From an uncultured Lachnospiraceae bacterium (GTDB lineage: Bacteria > Bacillota > Clostridia > Lachnospirales > Lachnospiraceae): 5,334 nt of DNA. The number at the start of each line of letters is the position of its first letter. The stretch's first letter is position 1. The stretch lies in the NCBI GenBank assembly GCA_902797785.1, contig CADBUD010000281.1:1-5334 (forward strand). The letters run 5' to 3'. The position numbers were made by a program, and so were the translations under genes. Below are positions 1-5,334 of this stretch, in pieces. The notes beneath the pieces are model-generated. The model was given only the letters and a program-made list of their open reading frames with translations, was not told the DNA's origin and made no database searches.

Positions 1-78
1 GCGCCTGAAATCCTCATTCTGGGAGGAGTTCCTGCTTCACAGCAGGAAAATTTGATAAATAAAACAGATAAAAAATAA
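1..78 (+). other. possible C-terminal tail of an upstream gene, or plain leader
   Basis: Frame 1 is open from the window edge to a TAA at 76-78 and would encode 25 residues beginning APEILILGG and ending NKTDKK. The lysine-rich ending looks plausible for a protein C-terminus, but 25 open codons are short and I recognise no family. Frame 2 is also open for 17 codons, to a TGA at 52-54, so the open frame is weak evidence. The same stretch carries a perfect 8-bp stem (29-36 with 41-48, loop TCAC). A hairpin there followed only by AAATTT could be a poor terminator for an upstream gene. It is listed so the stretch is not left blank. Confidence 0.2.
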
Positions 79-81
79 CAT
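52..81 (+). promoter_or_regulatory. weak candidate promoter for the serC-serA operon
   Basis: TTGATA at 52-57 resembles a -35 box (5 of 6 to TTGACA). It is followed 18 nt later by TAACAT at 76-81, a 4 of 6 match to a -10 box. The stretch is strongly AT-rich, as expected of a clostridial promoter. The proposed -10 box is the first unit of a hexamer repeat, so the match may be incidental. If real, the transcript would start near 88 and carry a leader of roughly 88 nt that includes the stem-loops at 109-155. Confidence 0.3.
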
Positions 82-99
82 TAACATTAGCATTAACAA
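76..99 (+). repeat. four tandem copies of an AT-rich hexamer
   Basis: The units are TAACAT (76-81), TAACAT (82-87), TAGCAT (88-93) and TAACAA (94-99): two identical copies followed by two that each differ by one base. The array lies in the serC leader, upstream of the stem-loops. It could be a slippage-prone simple repeat or a set of short protein-binding sites. Nothing in the sequence decides between these. Confidence 0.55.
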
Positions 100-108
100 A
101 GTGTGAGT

Positions 109-155
109 GGATGACAGTACTGGCATCCGACAAAGTGAGCCAGTGATAAACTGGC
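109..155 (+). promoter_or_regulatory. serC: serC leader stem-loops with alternative pairings
   Basis: ACTGGCAT occurs twice, at 119-126 and 150-157, and GCCAGT lies between them at 139-144. GCCAGT can pair with 150-155 (6 bp, loop GATAA) or with 119-124 (6 bp, 14-nt loop). The first copy can instead join the stem GGATG 109-113 with CATCC 124-128, which extends by two inner pairs across one mismatch. The element ends 8 nt before the serC ribosome binding site at 164-169. It could be a cis-acting RNA element or a palindromic operator. I see no T-box TGGNACC signature and do not recognise a known riboswitch class. Confidence 0.35.
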
Positions 156-175
156 ATGTATAGAGGAGGAAAAAA

Positions 176-1258
176 ATGAGCAGAGTGTACAATTTTTCAG
201 CAGGTCCGGCGGTATTACCGGAAGAAGTATTAAAGGAAGCAGCAGAGGAAATGTTAGATTACCAGGGAACCGGGATGTCCGTTATGGAGATGAGCCACCG
301 GTCCAAAGTGTATGACGACATCATCAAAACAGCAGAGCAGGATTTAAGAGATCTGATGAATATTCCGGATAATTATAAGGTCCTGTTTCTTCAGGGAGGC
401 GCTTCCCAGCAGTTCGCCATGATTCCGATGAACCTGATGAAAAACAAGGTGGCAGATTATATTGTGACAGGTCAGTGGGCAAAGAAGGCTTGGCAGGAAG
501 CACAGAAATATGGAACAGCAAACAAAATTGCGTCTTCTGAGGATAAGACATTTTCCTATATCCCGGATTGCTCCGATCTTCCGATTTCTGAGGATGCGGA
601 TTATGTATATATTTGCGAGAACAACACGATTTATGGAACCAAGTTCAAGACCCTTCCAAACACCAAAGGAAAAACATTGGTAGCAGACGTATCTTCCTGC
701 TTCTTATCTGAGCCGGTGGATGTTACCAAATATGGAGTGATTTATGGTGGAGTCCAGAAAAATATCGGACCGGCCGGCGTCGTGATCGTAATCATCAGAG
801 AAGATCTGATTACGGAGGATGTCCTTCCTGGAACCCCGACCATGCTGACATATAAGACTCATGCAGATGCGCAGTCTCTGTACAATACCCCTCCGGCATA
901 TGGAATCTATATCTGCGGCAAGGTATTCAAGTGGCTGAAAAAGCAGGGCGGCTTAGAGAAAATGAAGGAATACAATGAAAAGAAAGCAAAAATCTTATAT
1001 GACTTCTTAGATGAAAGCAAGCTGTTCAAGGGCACTGTAGTAAAAGAGGACCGCTCCCTGATGAACGTACCATTCGTTACAGGAGACAAGGATCTGGATG
1101 CGAAATTTGTAGCAGAAGCAAAGGAAAACGGATTCGAGAACTTAAAAGGTCACCGCAGTGTTGGTGGAATGAGAGCCAGCATTTACAATGCAATGCCAAT
1201 CGAGGGAGTAGAAAAGCTCGTAGAGTTCATGAAAAAATTTGAAGCTGAAAATGCCTGA
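176..1258 (+). CDS. serC: phosphoserine aminotransferase SerC
   Basis: SerC is a cytoplasmic PLP enzyme that transfers an amino group from glutamate to 3-phosphohydroxypyruvate, giving O-phosphoserine and 2-oxoglutarate, the second step of serine synthesis. The product has 360 residues, the usual family length, and starts with the typical YNFSAGPAVLP block. Visible hallmarks are His41-Arg42 (substrate phosphate), GGASQQF at 74-80 and Trp101 (cofactor), Asp171, the Schiff-base lysine Lys195 in GGVQKNIGPAG, NTPP at 237-240, and GHRSVGGMRAS at 325-335 with two arginines for the substrate. Residue roles are assigned by analogy with the E. coli enzyme. The start is supported by AGGAGG at 164-169, 6 nt before the ATG. 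serA follows after 23 nt, so the two are almost certainly co-transcribed. No truncation or missing key residue is seen. Confidence 0.97.
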   Translation: MSRVYNFSAGPAVLPEEVLKEAAEEMLDYQGTGMSVMEMSHRSKVYDDIIKTAEQDLRDLMNIPDNYKVLFLQGGASQQFAMIPMNLMKNKVADYIVTGQWAKKAWQEAQKYGTANKIASSEDKTFSYIPDCSDLPISEDADYVYICENNTIYGTKFKTLPNTKGKTLVADVSSCFLSEPVDVTKYGVIYGGVQKNIGPAGVVIVIIREDLITEDVLPGTPTMLTYKTHADAQSLYNTPPAYGIYICGKVFKWLKKQGGLEKMKEYNEKKAKILYDFLDESKLFKGTVVKEDRSLMNVPFVTGDKDLDAKFVAEAKENGFENLKGHRSVGGMRASIYNAMPIEGVEKLVEFMKKFEAENA

Positions 1259-1281
1259 GAAAAACGGAAAGGACAAAGAAA

Positions 1282-2445
1282 ATGTTTAAATATGCATGCT
1301 TAAATCCAATTGCAAATGTCGGATTAAAAAATTTTACAGATGATTATCAGAGAACAGAAAATGTAGAAGAGGCAGAGGGCATCTTAGTCCGCAGCGCGAA
1401 GATGCACGATATGGAGCTTAGTAAAAAGCTCCTTGCCGTGGCAAGAGCAGGCGCCGGGGTCAATAACATTCCTCTGGATCGATGCGCTGATCAGGGAATC
1501 GTCGTATTTAATACTCCGGGAGCTAATGCAAATGGAGTCAAGGAGTTAGTGATTGCCGGAATGCTCCTTGCAGCGCGTGATGTTGTTGGCGGAATTTCCT
1601 GGGTAGCAGAAAACAAAGACGATGCAGAAATCGCTGCCAAAGCAGAAAAAGCAAAAAAAGCCTTTGCCGGAAGTGAAATCTATGGCAAAAAGCTTGGAAT
1701 CATCGGACTTGGCGCAATTGGAATCCGCGTAGCAAATGCAGCGGAAAATCTAGGAATGGAAGTCTATGGATATGATCCGTACATCTCCGTTGATGCTGCA
1801 TGGAAGCTTTCCCGCAATGTTCATCACAGCAAAAATGTAGAAGAAATCTATGAGAACTGTGATTACATTACAATTCATGTTCCGCTGATGGACAGCACCC
1901 GTGGCATGATCAATGAAGATGCGATTGCCATGATGAAGGATGGCGTTGTCATCTTGAACTTTGCAAGAGACCTTTTGGCAGATGAAGATGCTGTGATCGC
2001 AGCCTTAGAGTCTGGAAAAGTCCGTCATTATGTCAGCGACTTCCCGAATACCAAGACAGCGAATGCCAAAGGAGCTATCGTTATTCCTCATCTGGGCGCT
2101 TCTACCGAGGAGTCCGAGGACAACTGTGCGGTCATGGCAGTAGATGAGATCAGGAACTATCTGGAAAATGGAAATATCATCAATTCCGTAAACTATCCAA
2201 GATGCGATATGGGAGTCTGCACGCAGTCGGGAAGAATTGCCATCATGCACAAAAATGTAGCAAATATGCTGGGACAGTTCACATCTATTTTTGGAGACGC
2301 CAAGATCAATATCACGGATATGATGAACAAGAGCCGCGGAGATTATGCTTATAGCCTATTTGACCTGGAAACAGAGGCATCTGAGGCGGTCGTAAAGAGC
2401 TTAGAGGCAGTCGAAGGCGTTATCCGTGTCCGTGTGGTAAAATAA
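1282..2445 (+). CDS. serA: D-3-phosphoglycerate dehydrogenase, short form with ACT domain
   Basis: SerA catalyses NAD-dependent oxidation of 3-phosphoglycerate to 3-phosphohydroxypyruvate, the committed step of serine synthesis in the cytoplasm. The 387 residues comprise a split catalytic domain (about 1-105 and 270-305), a Rossmann domain (about 106-269) with GLGAIG at 142-147 and Asp165 after the second strand (NAD preference), and a C-terminal ACT domain (about 316-387). Arg37-Ser38 and RAGAGVNNI at 55-63 form the substrate site. Catalytic Arg229 and His270 (PHLGAST) are present, but the usual catalytic Glu in a DVFxxEP context is replaced by SDFPNTK at 252-258. His323, Asn325 and Asn343 in the ACT domain match the spacing of the E. 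coli serine-binding residues, which suggests feedback inhibition. Identity as SerA rather than another 2-hydroxyacid dehydrogenase rests on the serC neighbour and the ACT domain. The ribosome binding site is modest (AAAGGA at 1268-1273), and translation may benefit from coupling to serC. Confidence 0.93.
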   Translation: MFKYACLNPIANVGLKNFTDDYQRTENVEEAEGILVRSAKMHDMELSKKLLAVARAGAGVNNIPLDRCADQGIVVFNTPGANANGVKELVIAGMLLAARDVVGGISWVAENKDDAEIAAKAEKAKKAFAGSEIYGKKLGIIGLGAIGIRVANAAENLGMEVYGYDPYISVDAAWKLSRNVHHSKNVEEIYENCDYITIHVPLMDSTRGMINEDAIAMMKDGVVILNFARDLLADEDAVIAALESGKVRHYVSDFPNTKTANAKGAIVIPHLGASTEESEDNCAVMAVDEIRNYLENGNIINSVNYPRCDMGVCTQSGRIAIMHKNVANMLGQFTSIFGDAKINITDMMNKSRGDYAYSLFDLETEASEAVVKSLEAVEGVIRVRVVK

Positions 2446-2446
2446 G

Positions 2447-2463
2447 AAATACCTTGCGTATTT
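2447..2463 (+). other. short stem-loop just after the serA stop codon
   Basis: AAATAC (2447-2452) pairs with GTATTT (2458-2463) around the loop CTTGC, starting 2 nt after the TAA. It is AT-rich, has only 6 bp, and lacks a T-tract, so it is not a terminator by itself. Its first 12 bases are the exact reverse complement of 5252-5263, which lies shortly after the last gene of the window. It may have no function. Confidence 0.3.
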
Positions 2464-2500
2464 ATCACAAGATATTTTTGAACAGATTCATGTTTTAGAG

Positions 2501-2539
2501 AACCGCCCATATCCGGAAGCTGGATGTGGGCGGTTTTTT
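2501..2539 (+). terminator. strong intrinsic terminator of the serC-serA operon
   Basis: Bases 2501-2514 pair with 2522-2535 to form a 14-bp stem broken only by one G-T pair. The loop is GGAAGCT at 2515-2521, and the run of six T at 2534-2539 begins within the stem foot. The GC-rich core (CCGCCC with GGGCGG) and the T-tract make this a textbook Rho-independent terminator. It ends 56 nt after the serA stop and separates the serine operon from the following signalling genes. Confidence 0.93.
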
Positions 2540-2560
2540 GATTTAGATTCAAAGTCCCTC

Positions 2561-2589
2561 TTGAAGTGATTTTATCTTTTTGATAAACT
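2561..2589 (+). promoter_or_regulatory. candidate promoter for the binding-protein / HD-GYP unit
   Basis: TTGAAG at 2561-2566 is separated by 17 nt from TAAACT at 2584-2589. A TG at 2581-2582, one base before the hexamer, gives an extended -10 element. Each hexamer matches the housekeeping consensus at four positions or more. Its place 20 nt after the serA terminator and about 50 nt before the next start codon is what one would expect. Transcription would begin near 2596, leaving a leader of about 40 nt with no evident structure. Confidence 0.45.
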
Positions 2590-2637
2590 AAAAGCAGAGT
2601 AAAAAACAAAAATCATTCGATACAGGAGGAATGATCT

Positions 2638-3855
2638 ATGAAGAAAATAACAACATCGATGCTATGCTTCATCCTTTCCCTTTTTCTCGTCTCCTGCAGC
2701 AGTCAGAAAAAGGAACAGATTTCATTGACGGTCTGGAGTTCAGAATCCAATCAGGAAATTCTAAAGACTATGACAGAAGCATTCTGTGAACACTATAAAG
2801 AGGAAGCCGACCTGCAGATCAATATTGGAGAACAATCAGAGGATGACTTTAAAAATAATTACCTGGAGAATGTAGAGGACAGCGCCGATGTCTTTTCTTT
2901 TCCGGACGACCAGCTCTACGATCTGGTAAAGGCAGATTCTTTAGCTCCTTATACGATAGAAAAGGATACAATTATAGAAAACTGCGGAGGAAAGGACAGC
3001 ACAGCGATACAGTGCGCCATGCAGAATGGAGAGCTCTATGGCTCTCCTATGACAGCTTCCAATGGATATTTTTTATTCTATGACAGCAGATATTTTACCG
3101 AGGATGATGTAAAGACACTGGATCGCATTTTAGAGGTCGCAGAGCAAAAGGGAAAGAAATTCGCCATGGACTGGTCGAGTGGATGGTATTTATATTCCTT
3201 TTTTGGCGGCGCGGGCTTTGACCTTTATTTTGATGATGAAAAAGAGGTCAATATCTGCAATTGGAACCAGAAGGTCAATGGAATCAAGGGCATGGATGTG
3301 GCAGAGGCTTTGCTCCAGATTTCCTCCCATGAATCATTTTCCAGCAAAAACAATGATGAATTTGTAGAAGGAGTGGAATCCGGAGAGGTCATTGCGGGAG
3401 TCAGTGGGACATGGAATGTGGAAATTGTGAAAAAGGCATTCGGAGATGGCTACGCTGCGGCAAAGCTCCCTACCTATACCGTTGCCGGAAAGCAGATGCA
3501 GATGGCGAGCTTTTCCGGATACAAATTGGTTGGAATCAATGCGACCTCAGAGCATCCGGACTGGGCAGAAAAGCTGGCGGTATGGATTACGAATGAGGAA
3601 AATCAGACCCTTCGCTTTGAAGAGACCGGTGAGGGACCGGCAAATATCAATGCGGCCAATTCAGAAAAAGTCAAGGAGGCACCGGCAATCCGTGCTCTGA
3701 CGGAGCAGAGCCGGTATAGCGTGGTGCAAAATGTCGGAGAGAATTTTTGGGATGCTTCCACGGCTTTTGGGATGATGATGGCATCCGGGAACCGGGATGG
3801 GCTCAATCTTCAGGAAATCCTAGATCAGATGGTGGAAAAAATCACAGCACCATAA
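2638..3855 (+). CDS. extracellular solute-binding lipoprotein, sugar-type, without a linked transporter
   Basis: This 405-residue protein is predicted to be a membrane-anchored substrate-binding protein of the ABC type, in the broad MalE-like (family 1) group. It has a lysine-rich start, a hydrophobic stretch (about 8-18) and a lipobox Leu17-Val18-Ser19-Cys20, so Cys20 would be lipidated. The mature part opens with ISLTVWSSE (28-36), the usual first strand. It has a helix-rich middle with an aromatic cluster (Trp179, Trp183, Tyr184, Tyr186), then GVSGTWN (254-260), FSGYKLVGI (292-300) and ENQTLRFEETGEGPAN (321-336), the order typical of sugar-binding proteins. Ligand identity cannot be told from sequence; a carbohydrate is likely. 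AGGAGG at 2624-2629 fits the ATG at 2638 (8 nt). An ATG at 2631 is in another frame and too close. No permease or ATPase gene adjoins it. The next gene, 49 nt on, is a membrane HD-GYP protein, which suggests a sensory rather than transport role. Confidence 0.87.
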   Translation: MKKITTSMLCFILSLFLVSCSSQKKEQISLTVWSSESNQEILKTMTEAFCEHYKEEADLQINIGEQSEDDFKNNYLENVEDSADVFSFPDDQLYDLVKADSLAPYTIEKDTIIENCGGKDSTAIQCAMQNGELYGSPMTASNGYFLFYDSRYFTEDDVKTLDRILEVAEQKGKKFAMDWSSGWYLYSFFGGAGFDLYFDDEKEVNICNWNQKVNGIKGMDVAEALLQISSHESFSSKNNDEFVEGVESGEVIAGVSGTWNVEIVKKAFGDGYAAAKLPTYTVAGKQMQMASFSGYKLVGINATSEHPDWAEKLAVWITNEENQTLRFEETGEGPANINAANSEKVKEAPAIRALTEQSRYSVVQNVGENFWDASTAFGMMMASGNRDGLNLQEILDQMVEKITAP

Positions 3856-3904
3856 GAATCAGTTCTCCATGCCAAGTTAAGGAAAAAAGGAAAAGGATGA
3901 TGCT

Positions 3905-5221
3905 ATGGAAAATCTGACAAAACGTATTTTTATCGTAGTGATTATAACAGCAATCATCTGTATCGGCTGTTTTGGTTTTGTTATGATTTATACAAAAAAT
4001 ATGACAGAAAACTATGATGCATTGGTGGAGAGTTCTCTTGAGGACAGAAAACGGATTTCAGAGATTAATCAGCTGCTTTATAATCTTCAGGCGACAGTCG
4101 CAAGTCATGTGGTAAATACAGATGAAAAAAAATATGATATCTATGAGGAACGGGCAGATCAGTGCAATCGTGAAATCAAAGAAAGAATCCGGGAATACGA
4201 AAGAAAGCTGGATGGATTTGAAGACAAGGAGCTGTTTCGGGATGTGGCAAGACAGTATTATAGCTTCGAGGCCCAGATGCGCATCTGTCTGGAATACAGC
4301 AGGCAGGGAGCGAAGAAAACAGCTGAATATTATGTGTGTGAAGTAATGCAGTCCTATCTGTATGATGCTGATGAGGCGTTTCAGTCGTATTACGAAAAAG
4401 CCAAGCAAAATGCAGAAGAGGCAAAAAGCAAAATGAACAATGCATTGAAAAACACACGTTCCTTGCAGCTTGCCGTCATCATTATCCTGATTGGATCTCT
4501 GTCATTCTGTCTCATTGTCGTATACCGGAATGGTCAGTTCATCGTCAGCAATCAGGTCAAAGAAAACATGGAACACAATGCAAAAATCATGGAAATGCAG
4601 TATCAGACGATTCTGGGAATGGCCAATCTGATTGAGAGCAGGGATGGAGAGACGGGGGAGCATGTTAAGCGGACAAGTAAATACGTCAGTATGATTGCAG
4701 AGGAGCTGGCAAAGGACAGTGTTTATGCGGATAAAATCACAGATTCCTACAAAGAAAATCTTTGGAAGGCAGCTCCGCTCCATGATATCGGAAAAATCAA
4801 GATTCCGGATTCCATTCTGCAAAAACCGGGCAAGCTGACCGAAGAGGAATTCGACAAAATGAAGGAGCATACCACGGAAGGCGGGAAGATCATTCACGAG
4901 ATCATTGGGGGAATGAAGGATAAAGACTACGTCGATATGGCATTTCAGGTCGCAACCTGCCATCACGAAAAGTGGAATGGGACAGGATATCCAAGACAGC
5001 TGTCAGGAGAAGAGATTCCGCTCTGCGCAAGGATCATGGCAGTGGCGGATGTCTTCGATGCCCTGGTCTCTAAACGCTGTTATAAAAAGGCCATGCCGGT
5101 CGAAGCAGCCTATCAGATCATAGAGGAATCCAGCGGAAGCCACTTTGATCCGGTAATCGCAGAGGCATTTATAACTTTACGTCCTAAGGTAGAGGAATAT
5201 TTAAAAACTGTAGAAGAGTAG
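3905..5221 (+). CDS. membrane-bound HD-GYP cyclic-di-GMP phosphodiesterase with extracytoplasmic helical sensor domain
   Basis: This 438-residue receptor-like enzyme has a first membrane helix at about 8-29, an extracytoplasmic region at 30-186 that looks almost wholly helical (resembling the four-helix-bundle sensors of chemoreceptors), a second membrane helix at 187-207, a short helical linker, and an HD-GYP domain from about 228. HD-GYP domains hydrolyse cyclic di-GMP. The catalytic set is complete: Glu249 and His253 (ETGEH), His293-Asp294 and Lys297 (HDIGK), His322, His353-His354, the GTGYP motif at 359-363, and Asp382 with Asp385. The presence of Glu249 suggests the three-metal type, by analogy with the structurally known enzyme PmGH. 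There is no HAMP, PAS, receiver or GGDEF domain. The start follows AAGGA at 3893-3897 (7 nt). It lies 49 nt after the binding-protein gene with no terminator between, so co-transcription is likely. The preferred substrate (cyclic di-GMP versus a related dinucleotide) cannot be read from sequence. Confidence 0.93.
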   Translation: MENLTKRIFIVVIITAIICIGCFGFVMIYTKNMTENYDALVESSLEDRKRISEINQLLYNLQATVASHVVNTDEKKYDIYEERADQCNREIKERIREYERKLDGFEDKELFRDVARQYYSFEAQMRICLEYSRQGAKKTAEYYVCEVMQSYLYDADEAFQSYYEKAKQNAEEAKSKMNNALKNTRSLQLAVIIILIGSLSFCLIVVYRNGQFIVSNQVKENMEHNAKIMEMQYQTILGMANLIESRDGETGEHVKRTSKYVSMIAEELAKDSVYADKITDSYKENLWKAAPLHDIGKIKIPDSILQKPGKLTEEEFDKMKEHTTEGGKIIHEIIGGMKDKDYVDMAFQVATCHHEKWNGTGYPRQLSGEEIPLCARIMAVADVFDALVSKRCYKKAMPVEAAYQIIEESSGSHFDPVIAEAFITLRPKVEEYLKTVEE

Positions 5222-5248
5222 AGATGATGTTACTATTCACAGCCGTTA

Positions 5249-5292
5249 TCCCGCAAGGTATTTTCAAGCGCATTTTGCTTGAAAATCCGGGA
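5249..5292. other. long stem-loop downstream of the HD-GYP gene
   Basis: Bases 5260-5269 pair perfectly with 5277-5286 (10 bp, loop GCATTTT). Outside an asymmetric bulge, TCCCG at 5249-5253 pairs with CGGGA at 5288-5292 for five more pairs. Neither strand shows a T-tract after the stem, so it is a poor match to a Rho-independent terminator, although it is the only structure that could end or protect the upstream transcript. It may be part of a structured RNA or an interspersed palindromic repeat together with the next stem-loop. Confidence 0.5.
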
Positions 5293-5298
5293 CAGCAG

Positions 5299-5334
5299 TG
5301 CGCCAAATACGACCGAAGGGAGTATTTGTGTGCA
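5299..5334. other. second long stem-loop running to the window edge
   Basis: TGCGCCAAATAC (5299-5310) pairs with 5322-5334 through twelve pairs, including one G-T, with a single bulged T at 5329. The 11-nt loop is GACCGAAGGGA. The last base of the window is still paired, so the stem may continue. Only six bases (5293-5298) separate it from the preceding stem-loop. Read on the minus strand, the loop contains a C-TTCG-G tetraloop motif, so either strand could be the functional one. No coding frame is evident here. Confidence 0.5.

Noticed and set aside
29..48. Perfect 8-bp hairpin as an intrinsic terminator of an upstream gene
   Set aside because: It is followed by AAATTTGAT and not a T-tract, so it does not meet the standard for a terminator; it is kept only as a remark in the first feature.
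100..175. T-box leader sensing serine tRNA
   Set aside because: The conserved T-box TGGNACC-type sequence and the following terminator hairpin are absent.
3446..3700. Overlapping plus-strand open frame inside the solute-binding protein gene
   Set aside because: It is out of frame with a well-supported protein, its Arg/Ser/Pro-rich translation resembles no family, and there is no plausible ribosome binding site.
4058..4408. Minus-strand open frame of 116 codons with hydrophobic stretches opposite the sensor domain
   Set aside because: The Ile/Phe/Leu-rich translation is what the complement of Lys/Glu-rich helical coding sequence produces; no independent evidence for a gene.
4502..4966. Long open frame of 154 codons on the minus strand opposite the HD-GYP domain
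   Set aside because: It lies wholly inside a gene with a complete motif set, its translation shows no recognisable domain, and it fits the pattern of an antisense shadow.
5298..5334. Start of a group II intron, because of the GTGCGCC string
   Set aside because: Those bases are accounted for by a simple local hairpin, and no further intron domain can be seen before the window ends.
1..5334. CRISPR array, tRNA, rRNA or insertion sequence
   Set aside because: No regularly spaced direct repeats, cloverleaf, rRNA-like stretch or transposase coding sequence was seen on either strand.

Overview
The window reads as chromosomal DNA from a low-to-moderate G+C Gram-positive anaerobe, most likely class Clostridia and probably Lachnospiraceae. 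The grounds are AGGAGG-type ribosome binding sites, a lipoprotein signal ending in Leu-Val-Ser-Cys, a short 387-residue SerA with one C-terminal ACT domain of the type seen in gut Clostridia, and tightly packed co-directional genes. The family-level placement is inference; no marker gene is present.

Layout: positions 1-175 are a non-coding leader, possibly including the last codons of an upstream gene, with an AT-rich hexamer repeat and stem-loops that can pair in alternative ways. serC (176-1258) and serA (1282-2445) follow 23 nt apart and form a serine-biosynthesis operon, closed by a strong intrinsic terminator at 2501-2539. A likely promoter at 2561-2589 then serves a second unit: an extracellular solute-binding lipoprotein (2638-3855) and, 49 nt later, a membrane-bound HD-GYP phosphodiesterase (3905-5221). 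All four genes are on the + strand. The final 113 nt (5222-5334) hold no gene but contain two long stem-loops, the second reaching the window edge.

How the genes work together: SerA oxidises 3-phosphoglycerate to 3-phosphohydroxypyruvate and SerC transaminates it to phosphoserine. The phosphatase step (SerB-type) is not encoded here. The ACT domain of SerA keeps the three polar positions that bind serine in the E. coli enzyme, so feedback inhibition is likely. The second unit has no ABC permease or ATPase. It pairs a sugar-type binding lipoprotein with a receptor-like protein made of two membrane helices, an extracytoplasmic helical domain and a cytoplasmic HD-GYP domain with a full set of catalytic residues. 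The most interesting reading is a two-gene signalling module in which the lipoprotein senses an extracellular ligand and the partner degrades cyclic di-GMP in response. This is an inference from adjacency and domain content.
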